Shown: positions 18,324-26,490 of the stretch, piece by piece
Numbering within the stretch: position 1 is the stretch's first letter
How the letters are laid out: each line of letters starts with the position of its first letter
NCBI GenBank assembly: GCA_902705825.1
Contig: CACSIL010000003.1
Coordinates: 100,125 to 164,124, forward strand
Reading direction: 5' to 3'
From: Halioglobus japonicus
GTDB lineage: Bacteria; Pseudomonadota; Gammaproteobacteria; Pseudomonadales; Halieaceae
DNA: 64,000 nt
Made by a program: the position numbers and the translations under genes
Notes under the pieces: model-generated
What the model saw: the letters and a program-made list of their open reading frames with translations, nothing else
Database searches by the model: none
Told to the model about the DNA's origin: nothing

Positions 18324-18941
18324 TCAGGTTAGCGGCTTTTGCGCCACCACTTGAGCAATGGCCCGCGGCTGTCCGCTGCTGGAATCGCGCTCAATGCCCT
18401 CAAAATCGTGCAGAATTTCCCACTGGCTGAAGCAGCCTCGCAGCTCCCCGGGGCGCAACAAAAAATCAGGATTGCGGGGTCGGCCGATTTCCGCCTGCGC
18501 CAGCGTAAATGTTTCGTAAATGACGAGCCCGCCCGGTACTACCGCATTTTTTATACCCTCCAGTAAGGGACGGTGCAGGTAGCGGAACACCGTGATGGCA
18601 CCAAAAGCCCTGGCCTCCAGCGGATGCGAACCGGGGATTTCCAGATCCACCTCCCACAACTGCGCCCTGTCGCGCTGCCCACTGTGGAATTGGGTCGCCA
18701 ACTGCTGCCTGATCTTTTCCAGGCTGTCACTGTCCCTGTCGGCGAAAACCACCGGGATGTCGTTGGCCAGCAAATAGAGGCCATTCCTGCCCGCACCACA
18801 AGCCAGATCCAGAGCCGGCACCGCGCGGCATGCAAGTGAGAGTTTCTGCAAGTGCTGTGAAAGGAGTTTCGATGCGTCCAAATCCGTGTCCCCGCGCGAA
18901 ATCGAACCGGCAGAATACTTGCGTTGGCCCAACAATGACAA
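18324..18941 (-). CDS. Class I SAM-dependent methyltransferase (TehB-like)
   Basis: A 205-residue Rossmann-fold methyltransferase. Motif I is ALDLACGAGRNGLYL, motif II VVFADRDSDSL, and the later FRYLHRPLL and GGLVIYETFT match the TehB/tellurite-resistance-like group. The start is uncertain: TTG codons at 18941 or just downstream with GGCGG a few bases upstream. Methyl acceptor unknown. It is divergent from the peptidoglycan-binding protein gene. Confidence 0.82.
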   Translation of the reverse strand: MSLLGQRKYSAGSISRGDTDLDASKLLSQHLQKLSLACRAVPALDLACGAGRNGLYLLANDIPVVFADRDSDSLEKIRQQLATQFHSGQRDRAQLWEVDLEIPGSHPLEARAFGAITVFRYLHRPLLEGIKNAVVPGGLVIYETFTLAQAEIGRPRNPDFLLRPGELRGCFSQWEILHDFEGIERDSSSGQPRAIAQVVAQKPLT

Positions 18942-18995
18942 TCATCCGCCGCTGTCTATAATGGGCGTTTACATTTGATCTTGCTGGAGCATGGA

Positions 18996-19583
18996 ATGAG
19001 ATACTGGAAAGCAATCGCAACGGCGTTAGTACTGGCATTTTCCCAGGCGGGACCAGCGTTGAGTGATGAACTCGTGCAGATCGTGCAACAGGATTTGACG
19101 ACTCTGGGCTACGACACCGGCACCACCGATGGCGAGGCCGGCACCAAAACGATAATTGCCGTGTCCAAATTCCAGGCTGAGCACAACATGGAAGTAACGG
19201 GTGAAATTACACCGCAGCTGGCCGGCGTGATACAGGCGGCTATTTCCCAGCAAAGTGCATCCGCCGGTAGCGTGCAGGTTGCAGTAAGTGCAGAGGTTAC
19301 ACCAGAGGAGGCACAGGCCGATCTCAAGGCGCGCCAGGAAGCCTGTCTGCAGGAAAAAGTCGAAGCGGCCCAACAAGCAGCCAAAACCCAAAGTGGCATC
19401 GGTAAACTGCTCAGCGCGGTGACCCGCACGGCATCCCAGTATGCCGGTACCGATTCGGTTGCCAAGATCCATGACACCACAGGCCAGATCTATTCTGCCA
19501 ATGCCACCATGGGTGACCTGAAGGGCGCTGCCGCCGACCTCGGCATCTCGGACAGCGACATCGATGACTGCCGGAATCCGTAA
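18996..19583 (+). CDS. Exported peptidoglycan-binding-domain protein
   Basis: A 195-residue exported protein. The signal peptide MRYWKAIATALVLAFSQAGPALS is followed by a PG_binding_1 domain at about residues 24-80 (DLTTLGYDTGTTDGEAGTKT, ISKFQ-type helix). The C-terminal half is Ala/Gln-rich and helical, with two cysteines (QEACLQ and DDCRNP). The ATG at 18996 is preceded by TGGAG; an in-frame ATG seven codons earlier would spoil the signal peptide. It probably acts at the cell wall; there is no catalytic domain. Confidence 0.82.
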   Translation: MRYWKAIATALVLAFSQAGPALSDELVQIVQQDLTTLGYDTGTTDGEAGTKTIIAVSKFQAEHNMEVTGEITPQLAGVIQAAISQQSASAGSVQVAVSAEVTPEEAQADLKARQEACLQEKVEAAQQAAKTQSGIGKLLSAVTRTASQYAGTDSVAKIHDTTGQIYSANATMGDLKGAAADLGISDSDIDDCRNP

Positions 19584-19670
19584 CCACCGATTCACACCAG
19601 CGTGAGGTGTAAAACCCCCGTTAGATCACCGCATCAATAATAATGGGTTCGCATTGAGCGCGAGGGCGAA

Positions 19671-20090
19671 ATGCAAGTAAGAACGTTTAGAGAAAGCGAT
19701 AGAAGCGCTGTCATCGCACTTTGGCAGGCCTGTGACCTGACTCGCCCCTGGAATGATCCGGACAAAGACATTAGCAGGAAACTGGCGGCTCAACCGGAGT
19801 TATTTCTGGTCGGAGAGCGCGATGGGGAGATCATTGCCTCAGCGATGGCTGGCTATGACGGGCACAGAGGTTCAGTGTTTTATCTGGCGGTTGCACCCGG
19901 GTTTCAACAATCGGGTTACGGCCGGGAACTGATGAGTAACATCGAAGAGCGCCTGCTTGCGATGGGCTGTCCAAAATTGAATATTCTGGTGCGCAGTGCG
20001 AATCAGCATGTTTTGGATTTCTATCACACACTTGGATACGTCACCGACGATGTCGTCAGTCTGGGCAAGCGGTTGATTCCAGATGAATAA
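19671..20090 (+). CDS. ypeA: YpeA-type GNAT acetyltransferase
   Basis: A 139-residue GNAT protein that follows E. coli YpeA nearly end to end: IALWQACDLTRPWNDPDKDI, GYDGHRGSVFYLAV, and the terminal VVSLGKRLI. The acetyl-CoA loop is QQSGYGRELM. YpeA is a conserved putative acetyltransferase whose substrate is not settled. GCGAGGGCG upstream may act as a ribosome-binding site. Confidence 0.9.
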   Translation: MQVRTFRESDRSAVIALWQACDLTRPWNDPDKDISRKLAAQPELFLVGERDGEIIASAMAGYDGHRGSVFYLAVAPGFQQSGYGRELMSNIEERLLAMGCPKLNILVRSANQHVLDFYHTLGYVTDDVVSLGKRLIPDE

Positions 20091-20113
20091 CGATACAGCG
20101 ATTCGCGTTCTCA

Positions 20114-20236
20114 ATGTCTACTGAGAAACAAACCGCGCATTTCGATGCCACGCAGTTCAGACCCACCCGCAATGAGCTCAAGCAGTACATTGCACTCATC
20201 CAGGGAGAAAGAGTCGCTGTAGATGGATCTATATGA
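20114..20236 (+). CDS. Possible 40-residue small protein
   Basis: An ATG-to-TGA frame of 40 codons encodes a hydrophilic peptide starting MSTEKQTAHF and ending VAVDGSI. It lies in the gap after ypeA. No convincing ribosome-binding site precedes it, but the composition is protein-like. It could also be a remnant of a longer gene. Low confidence. Confidence 0.2.
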   Translation: MSTEKQTAHFDATQFRPTRNELKQYIALIQGERVAVDGSI

Positions 20237-20281
20237 GCCTGTTCAAAGGACAGGCACAACCCAATGGCGGTGGTTGCCGCC

Positions 20282-21073
20282 TCAACTCTTGCGCAACCTG
20301 ACCTTCGCCGTCTGCCGACTGATTGCGACTAACTGGCCGGTACTGTCCCAGTACTCACCGTCTTCCTCGATCACGCCTTTGGACATATGGCGCGAGGCAA
20401 GCCGCACCTGCAGCGGCCCGGGTGCCGGATGGGCACGCACCTGCACCGTCAGCTCTACCGTTGGAACCCAACCAACCGGGCCGAAGACAGTAAAAACGGG
20501 CGGGGGAAAAGCATCGGCGAACATCAACAGGCCGATCACATCGGGATCGGAGCCATCACTATGACGCACCCATCCGCAAAACGCGCCGCTGCCGTCGGGC
20601 TCCCCCTTGTTGAACACTTCTGTACCGGAAACCAGACGCAGCTCTGCACGGTTGCGGAATTCCAGGCCCTTGTCCGGTGGCGGCGAACACGCATCCCAGG
20701 CGGGATACTGCGGTCTGTCCTGGGCTGACCAGCTCTCACCGCTGAGCTTTTCCAACGTGGTATAGGCCGCTGTGACCTTCACCTTGAGCTCGCCCTGCTG
20801 GTACATTTTCACCTCGGCAAAACTGGTGCTGCGCCCTCCGCCCAAAAACTCCACATGACAATCAATGGGCCCCAGTGCTGTCGGCGCCAGATAAAATGCG
20901 CTGACCGTCAGTGGATCTTTGTGCGGCAACACGGCCCGCAGTGCACGCCCCGCTATTGCGAGCACATAGCCACCATTGGGGACGGCGCCTATACGCCAGC
21001 CCTCGCACAACTCACCACGAAAATGGTTGTCGCCGATCTGTTCTATAGCGGTTTCCCGCGCAAACTGTCCCAT
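20282..21073 (-). CDS. Acyl-CoA thioesterase family protein (double hotdog, TesB-like)
   Basis: A 263-residue protein with the tandem hotdog arrangement of TesB-like thioesterases. PNGGYVLAIAGRAL starts the first hotdog helix, and GGGRSTSFAEVKMYQ and the later DVIGLLMFADAFPPPVF start the strands of the pair. It likely hydrolyses acyl-CoA in the cytoplasm; chain-length preference is unknown. It is transcribed away from the envelope-system genes, sharing a 157-base upstream region with them. Confidence 0.82.
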   Translation of the reverse strand: MGQFARETAIEQIGDNHFRGELCEGWRIGAVPNGGYVLAIAGRALRAVLPHKDPLTVSAFYLAPTALGPIDCHVEFLGGGRSTSFAEVKMYQQGELKVKVTAAYTTLEKLSGESWSAQDRPQYPAWDACSPPPDKGLEFRNRAELRLVSGTEVFNKGEPDGSGAFCGWVRHSDGSDPDVIGLLMFADAFPPPVFTVFGPVGWVPTVELTVQVRAHPAPGPLQVRLASRHMSKGVIEEDGEYWDSTGQLVAISRQTAKVRLRKS

Positions 21074-21230
21074 ATCTCTCCCTATTTACCTCGCCTTGCC
21101 TCACTACGCACCGCCTTGGCACCAGCGGGCGGGTATTTTCTCCGCCTGCCGCAGTAATGTATAGTCCTGCTGAACCTTGCAAAGCACCGCAAATCACGGT
21201 AAACCGACGCATCGCCACAGGGGGTGCACG
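21074..21230. promoter_or_regulatory. Divergent promoter region of the thioesterase and the envelope-system genes
   Basis: The only sizeable non-coding gap before the 13-gene run. A TATAGT at 21160-21165 is a reasonable -10 for the plus-strand genes, but no good -35 lies 16-18 bases upstream. The major promoter of the run is expected here by position. Confidence 0.35.
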
Positions 21231-22535
21231 ATGAATACACAGTCTGTTGTGGACAGCCTGCTACGAACTTTCGCAATCACACTGGTGCTGGCGGCTCCCA
21301 TTGCGCTGGGCCAGACGGTTATTTCAGAAAATGCGCCCGAAGCTCAGGGCGAAGCGGCGTCCGCAACTGCGCAGGTCGTGGTGCAGGACGATACGCCAGA
21401 CTACGCCAGGGAGTTGCCATCGGCCCATGTGACGTCCTCGCACGAAATACTGGCGTACAACCGCGCCATCAAAGAGGCCGAATCCCGCGAGGGAGCGTAC
21501 GGTAGCAGCCTGTCGGAAACCATGCTCGGTCTGGCGCAGACCCTGCAAGCCCAGGGTCGGCACGAAGAGGCAATCAAGCACTACAAGCGCGGCATTCATC
21601 TGGCGCGGATCAACGAGGGACTCTACTGCCAACAACAAATCCCCATGTTGCAGGGTGAAATTGCCAGCCACAAGGCCATGCAAAATTATGCCGAGGCCGA
21701 TGAGCGCCAGAACTATTTGTATCGCGTGCAAAGCACCGCTTTCGACAGCAGCGCGGCACTTGTAGCGGCACTGATGGATCAGGCGAAATGGCAGTATGAG
21801 GCATACCAGCTGCGCCTGGGAGAGAACGACTATGAACGCTTGATCAATATGTGGGAGCTGTACCGCGTGGCGTTCAGTGATGTCGTCACGCGCGAGGGGG
21901 AAACATCTCCCAGCCTGTTAGCGCCACTGCACGGTATGTTACAGGCACAGTATTTGATCTCTTCCTACGAAATTCCGGCCTCCACCCCGGTATTCGATGA
22001 GGATGGCTACGTGGACGAGGGGCTTTTACGGTTCAAAGCTTACTACCACCAAAGCTACAAACAGGGAAACGCCGTGATTGAGGCTATCTCAGCCATCAAG
22101 AAGGAAAACAATGCCAGCGATCGCGCCTCTGACGCTCAAGCACTGGTAATGCTGGGCGATTGGCGCCTGTGGAATGGTAAGACGGATGCCGCGCTGACCG
22201 CCTACCGGGAGGCGACCAGGGAACTTGCGAGCGAAGCTGGTGCCAAAGAACAGGCACAGCGGCTCTTTGGTGAACCTGTTGCGTTGCCGGATATCGCCGG
22301 CCTCCAGCTGCTGCCACCGGTGGTGGCACCCAATGAAGCCGCTGTTACTGTGGCGTTTGGGGTGAACGAGTACGGGCGAGTGCGCGATTTACAGCGCCTT
22401 GATGACAATGAGGCAGACGACAGGCAGGCCTATCGCCTGATGCGCAAGCTACGCAAAGCAACCTTTCGCCCACGTTTTGAGGCGGGACAACCAGTAGAGA
22501 CACAAAACATTGTTAAAGCATTCGACATTCAATAG
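21231..22535 (+). CDS. Exported TPR protein with TonB-C-like C-terminus (envelope system gene 1)
   Basis: A 434-residue protein with a signal peptide (LLRTFAITLVLAAPIALG). Helical TPR-like sequence covers about residues 85-170 (LAQTLQAQGRHEEAIKHYKRG). The last 65 residues (VTVAFGVNEYGRVRDLQRLD ... RKATFRPRFEAGQPV) match the TonB C-terminal fold used in several periplasmic proteins. ATG at 21231 has GGGGG just upstream. It is the first gene of the run, and its end overlaps the next frame by 26 bases. Role inferred: periplasmic scaffold. Confidence 0.75.
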   Translation: MNTQSVVDSLLRTFAITLVLAAPIALGQTVISENAPEAQGEAASATAQVVVQDDTPDYARELPSAHVTSSHEILAYNRAIKEAESREGAYGSSLSETMLGLAQTLQAQGRHEEAIKHYKRGIHLARINEGLYCQQQIPMLQGEIASHKAMQNYAEADERQNYLYRVQSTAFDSSAALVAALMDQAKWQYEAYQLRLGENDYERLINMWELYRVAFSDVVTREGETSPSLLAPLHGMLQAQYLISSYEIPASTPVFDEDGYVDEGLLRFKAYYHQSYKQGNAVIEAISAIKKENNASDRASDAQALVMLGDWRLWNGKTDAALTAYREATRELASEAGAKEQAQRLFGEPVALPDIAGLQLLPPVVAPNEAAVTVAFGVNEYGRVRDLQRLDDNEADDRQAYRLMRKLRKATFRPRFEAGQPVETQNIVKAFDIQ

Positions 22536-23637
22536 CCTCTTGTTGCGGCGTTTTTCCAGCATTGCTGGCATAGCCGGCCTGTGCGCGCTGTTGTCCGGCT
22601 GCCCCACTGCCAGTACACCAACAAAACCCGAATCTTCATCCACCAGTTCACCACCGCCAAGCAGCAGCTCAAGCAGTTCTGCCGGGAGCAGTAGCACAAG
22701 CGCCAGTTCAAGCAGCTCTGCCGCCAGCGCCGGCCAATCCACTGCCAGTAGCAGTCAAGCCGCCGGCAGCGAGGGCAGCGCCTCGGGTGAACAAAGCGGC
22801 GGCGCAGCGGGTAGCGCAAATGATCAGGTAGGCCCGCCGGAAGAGAACACCGCAGAGTCCGGCGCAGAATCCGGCGCACAGCCGAGTGCGACTGACGGCA
22901 GCAGTGGCAGCGGCAGCGAACAACAGGCCGCGAGCAGTGCGGAACCGACTTTCAGCGAACAATCCGTCGGCAGTTCAGGTCTGCCTGACCTGCGCGACGA
23001 ACCCAGCCTGGAAGACTCTGTGAGTGGCACGGGCAATACACCTGGAGAGGCCGGACAGGCAACTGGCGGCGCCTCAGCAGGCGGGCAGTCGACTGGCCAA
23101 ACAGCGGGCGGTAGCGGCGGCGGTTCATATAGCAGCGGCACTTCTGGCAGCTATGGCAACCCGGCCGGAGTACTCACAGGCAGTGGTGGCGGTCCACTCA
23201 CCCCTGCCGAACAGGTGGCCATCCTCGATGCGCAACTGGAAAAAGGCGCCGGCGAGTTTGACGCCCTGATTCTCAAGACGGAAGCGGAGCAGCGCGAAGC
23301 CGCGCGGGCCGCCGCTAAACAGTCAGCCTCGCGCGGCGGCTCCGGTGGCGGCCTTTCCGCCAGCATGAGTACCGGTGATGCCGAAGAGGGCAACAGCGCT
23401 TATGGCGAGGGTATGGCAGATTCCGGCAGTTACAGCACCGGAGGCGGAATGGGCGGCGTCGGCGGTGGCACACCACCACCGGACACCGCGAAGTACCCGG
23501 CCCCGGGCGATATTCCAAGTGGCAGCGATGACGATGTCGTGGCCCGGCAGCTGCGCGAGGCGGCCTCGCGTGAAGCCGACCCTGCCGTGCGTGAAAAGCT
23601 GTGGAACGAGTACCGCAAATACAAGGGCATCGAGTGA
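22510..23637 (+). CDS. Ser/Gly-rich lipoprotein (envelope system gene 2)
   Basis: A lipoprotein with lipobox LLSGC (Cys31 if the TTG at 22510 is used; TTG at 22540 is an alternative). After the Cys comes a low-complexity Ser/Thr/Ala/Gly region of about 150 residues, then a Gly/Ser region, then a short charged helical C-terminus (LREAASREADPAVREKLWNE). The low-complexity part looks like a flexible tether through the periplasm or cell wall. No enzymatic domain is seen. Its TGA overlaps the ATG of the next gene (TGATG). Confidence 0.7.
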   Translation: MLKHSTFNSLLLRRFSSIAGIAGLCALLSGCPTASTPTKPESSSTSSPPPSSSSSSSAGSSSTSASSSSSAASAGQSTASSSQAAGSEGSASGEQSGGAAGSANDQVGPPEENTAESGAESGAQPSATDGSSGSGSEQQAASSAEPTFSEQSVGSSGLPDLRDEPSLEDSVSGTGNTPGEAGQATGGASAGGQSTGQTAGGSGGGSYSSGTSGSYGNPAGVLTGSGGGPLTPAEQVAILDAQLEKGAGEFDALILKTEAEQREAARAAAKQSASRGGSGGGLSASMSTGDAEEGNSAYGEGMADSGSYSTGGGMGGVGGGTPPPDTAKYPAPGDIPSGSDDDVVARQLREAASREADPAVREKLWNEYRKYKGIE

Positions 23638-24845
23638 TGGTCAGGCTGCGCCTGCTTTCCTGCTTGACGCTTTGTTGGCTGCTGAGCGCCTGCGTCAACC
23701 AGACAATTAAAAGCACGTCCGCTCCCCCCGTGCAAACCCCTACCACAACCGTCAGCGAGAACCAGTTGCTGGATGTCGCACTGGTAGTGTTTGATCCCGG
23801 CCTGGACGAATACGACGATGATGAGCCCGTCTACCCCGAAGTGCGCAAGGCCGAAGCCCGTTTTATGCCGATGCAACTGGCGCAGGCCATGCAGGATAGC
23901 GGCGCCTGGGGCGCGGTGCGCGTGGTGCCCGACGATATTGAGGTCACTGATCTGATCGTGCGCGGCAAAATCCTGCGTTCTGACGGGGAAACTTTGCAAC
24001 TGGAGATCACCGCCACGGATTCAAGTGGTGAGGTCTGGCTGGATAAAAAATACACGGGGGAAGCGAGCCGCTATGCCTATCAAGCCGCCGCCCGCAATAC
24101 CAATGATCCCTTCCAGGCGGTGTACAACACCATTGCCAATGATCTGCTAATCGAGCTGGAGGAACTGACACCAAAAGAACGCGCCGATGTACGCGTGATA
24201 ACAGAACTGCGTTTCGCGCGCAGCTTTTCGCCAGATGCATTCGACGGCTATCTTGAGCAGACACGCAGCGGCCAGTATGAAATACAGCGCCTACCCGCTG
24301 AAAGCGACCCGATGCTTGCGCGTGTGCGGCAGATTCGCGAACGCGACAACGTCTATGTCGACACACTGCAGGCTTATTACACGACTTTCGATACGCAAAT
24401 GGCTGCCCCCTATCAGGAGTGGCGCAAAGCCAGTTACCAGGAAGTAATGTTGCTGGAGCAGTTGCAGGCGGAGAGTATGCGCAACCTGATCGTGGGTGGC
24501 CTCGCGGTGATAGGCGGCATTGCTGCTGCTACCACGGGCGACAGCCAGACCAGCCGCGTAGCGGGTCAGGTGGCCGTGCTCGGCGGTGGGCTGCTGGTCA
24601 AGAGCGGCCTGGACAAACGCAACGAGGCCCAGATTCATGTACAGGCACTGGAGGAACTTGGTGCATCGCTGGAAGCGGAGGTCACACCTCAGGTAATCGA
24701 GCTGGAGGACCGCACCGTCACACTCAGCGGCAATGTGGAACAGCAGTATGCCCAGTGGCGCTCAGTGTTGGCCGATATTTATAGCGCGGAGATCGGCGAC
24801 CTGCAATTACCCGAGGATTCCGCCCGCACTGCTGATACACTCTAA
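23637..24845 (+). CDS. Lipoprotein of unknown function (envelope system gene 3)
   Basis: A 402-residue protein with signal sequence and lipobox LLSAC (Cys19), start ATG at 23637 overlapping the previous stop. Residues about 40-170 resemble the fold of small envelope proteins that assemble around machines (VALVVFDPGLDEY, IVRGKILRSDG, ITATDSSGEVWLDKKY). A later Gly/Ala-rich hydrophobic segment (LIVGGLAVIGGIAAATTG) could be membrane-inserting. No family assigned. Role inferred: outer-membrane-linked component. Confidence 0.7.
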   Translation: MVRLRLLSCLTLCWLLSACVNQTIKSTSAPPVQTPTTTVSENQLLDVALVVFDPGLDEYDDDEPVYPEVRKAEARFMPMQLAQAMQDSGAWGAVRVVPDDIEVTDLIVRGKILRSDGETLQLEITATDSSGEVWLDKKYTGEASRYAYQAAARNTNDPFQAVYNTIANDLLIELEELTPKERADVRVITELRFARSFSPDAFDGYLEQTRSGQYEIQRLPAESDPMLARVRQIRERDNVYVDTLQAYYTTFDTQMAAPYQEWRKASYQEVMLLEQLQAESMRNLIVGGLAVIGGIAAATTGDSQTSRVAGQVAVLGGGLLVKSGLDKRNEAQIHVQALEELGASLEAEVTPQVIELEDRTVTLSGNVEQQYAQWRSVLADIYSAEIGDLQLPEDSARTADTL

Positions 24846-24879
24846 CCGATTCCCCTTATACCAAGGCCCCAACGACGGC

Positions 24880-26445
24880 ATGTCCTCACATAACGACCCA
24901 GTAAAACCCATTCCGTTTGACGCTGTACAACCGGCACCTGTGGCCACTGACACTGCCAGCACTGCCAGCACTGCCAGCAACATAGAGCAGCGCGGCACAC
25001 CGGTGTGGGTGTTGCCGGCACTTGGCGTACTGGTGATTCTCGCAGCACTGGTAGTTTTTCTGTTGCCCTCCGTGCTGGAGCCGCAACAGCCGGCGGATAC
25101 GACCGCACAACCGTCTGGCGTTGCAACAGCAGAGCCCGGTGGTGCGGCGGCAGACAACGCGGGCTCGTCAGCCATTCCCGCTGTCGAGACTGCCGCTCCC
25201 TGGTCCGATGCCCAACTGGCGCACCAGCGCAAGGAAGCCCAAGAGGTTGCCGCTGAACTGCTGGAACTGCAGCTTGCCCTGCAGGAGCGCAACGTCGAGC
25301 AGTGGGCAAACGACGCATTTACCGCGGCGACCGACCTCGCCGCTGCAGGGGATGTCCTCTATCAGAACCGGCAATATCAAGAGGCGACCGAACAATACCA
25401 GCAAGGGCTGGCCGCTCTGCAAGCACTCGAGGCATCGATACCACAGCTGCTTGAGAAATTGCTGGCGCAGGCGCAAGACGCTATCGAGCGCGGCGATGCC
25501 GAGGCCGCGTTAGCCACACTGGCAACCGCAGCCCTTATCGAACCCGACAACAGCGATATCGCCGCACTGCAGAAGCGCGCCGAGGTACTGCCGAAACTGT
25601 TACCCCTGCTGGACGAAGCGCAGACCGCAGAGGCAGCAGGTGATCTCGCACAGGCACAAAAACTGCTACAACAGGCCACTGAGCTGGACCCGCTACACAG
25701 CAAAGCGAAAAGCGAGTTGCAGCGGGTCGCTGATAAAGCGCGCAACCAGGGATTCAACCAATCGATGAGCGAGGGCTATAGCGCACTTAACGAGGGCCGC
25801 TTTGACAGTGCACGAAAAGCCTTCAGCGCAGCGGCTAAATTGCAGCCCGGCTCTAAAGAAGCGGCCAGCGCCCTGCAGGAAGTAGCGGCCGCGGAAACAG
25901 CGCAACGACTTGCCGGCCTGAACCAGCAAGGTCAGCGCGACGAACAACAGGAGCAGTGGTCAAAGGCGGTTGCCGCGTATGAGCAGGCACAGAAAATCGA
26001 CGGCAGTGTGCTGTTTGCCAGCGAAGGCCTGAAACGCAGCAGGATGCGTGCACAGCTGGACCAGCAATTGCGCACCGCCATTGACAACACCCAGCGCCTG
26101 TCGGACCCCACAGTGGCCAAAGCGACCGAACAATTACTGGACCAGGCCAAGCAGGTCACACCGCGCGGCCAGCTGCTGCAACAGCAGATCGACAAGCTCG
26201 ACACAGTGCTGCGCCAGGCCAACGTGACGGTCAATGTCACCCTGCGCTCTGATGATAAAACCGAAGTCATCGTCTACAAGGTGGCGAGACTGGGGAATTT
26301 CGAAGAACGAGAGCTCACACTGCGCCCGGGAAGTTATACTGCGCTGGGCACCCGCGCCGGTTACCGCGATGTCAGGCAGAGTTTCACCGTCGCCCACGAT
26401 TCGGTGCCGGCACCAGTGACCATCATCTGTACTGAACCTATTTGA
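24880..26445 (+). CDS. Single-pass membrane TPR protein (envelope system gene 4)
   Basis: A 521-residue protein with a short cytoplasmic tail, one membrane segment (residues about 42-65), an Ala/Thr linker, and about 350 residues of TPR-type helices (YQNRQYQEATEQYQQGLAAL; LNEGRFDSARKAFSAAAKLQ). The last 70 residues form a PEGA-like beta domain (LRPGSYTALGTRAGYRDV). Start ATG 24880 lies 35 bases after the previous stop. It probably presents a periplasmic TPR scaffold from the inner membrane. Confidence 0.78.
   Translation: MSSHNDPVKPIPFDAVQPAPVATDTASTASTASNIEQRGTPVWVLPALGVLVILAALVVFLLPSVLEPQQPADTTAQPSGVATAEPGGAAADNAGSSAIPAVETAAPWSDAQLAHQRKEAQEVAAELLELQLALQERNVEQWANDAFTAATDLAAAGDVLYQNRQYQEATEQYQQGLAALQALEASIPQLLEKLLAQAQDAIERGDAEAALATLATAALIEPDNSDIAALQKRAEVLPKLLPLLDEAQTAEAAGDLAQAQKLLQQATELDPLHSKAKSELQRVADKARNQGFNQSMSEGYSALNEGRFDSARKAFSAAAKLQPGSKEAASALQEVAAAETAQRLAGLNQQGQRDEQQEQWSKAVAAYEQAQKIDGSVLFASEGLKRSRMRAQLDQQLRTAIDNTQRLSDPTVAKATEQLLDQAKQVTPRGQLLQQQIDKLDTVLRQANVTVNVTLRSDDKTEVIVYKVARLGNFEERELTLRPGSYTALGTRAGYRDVRQSFTVAHDSVPAPVTIICTEPI
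24952..24978 (+). repeat. Three tandem 9-bp repeats inside a coding region
   Basis: ACTGCCAGC is repeated three times in a row, giving Thr-Ala-Ser triplets in the N-terminal tail of the membrane TPR protein. The 9-bp unit keeps the frame, so slippage would only change tail length. Confidence 0.7.
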
Positions 26446-26490
26446 GCGAATACACGCTCTGGGGCCCAATTGACCCGTGAAAGTGAACCC

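Noticed and set aside
22650-22760. Simple-sequence contingency locus in the Ser-rich lipoprotein
   Set aside because: Serine codons vary (agc, tca, tct), so it is not a true short tandem DNA repeat likely to slip.
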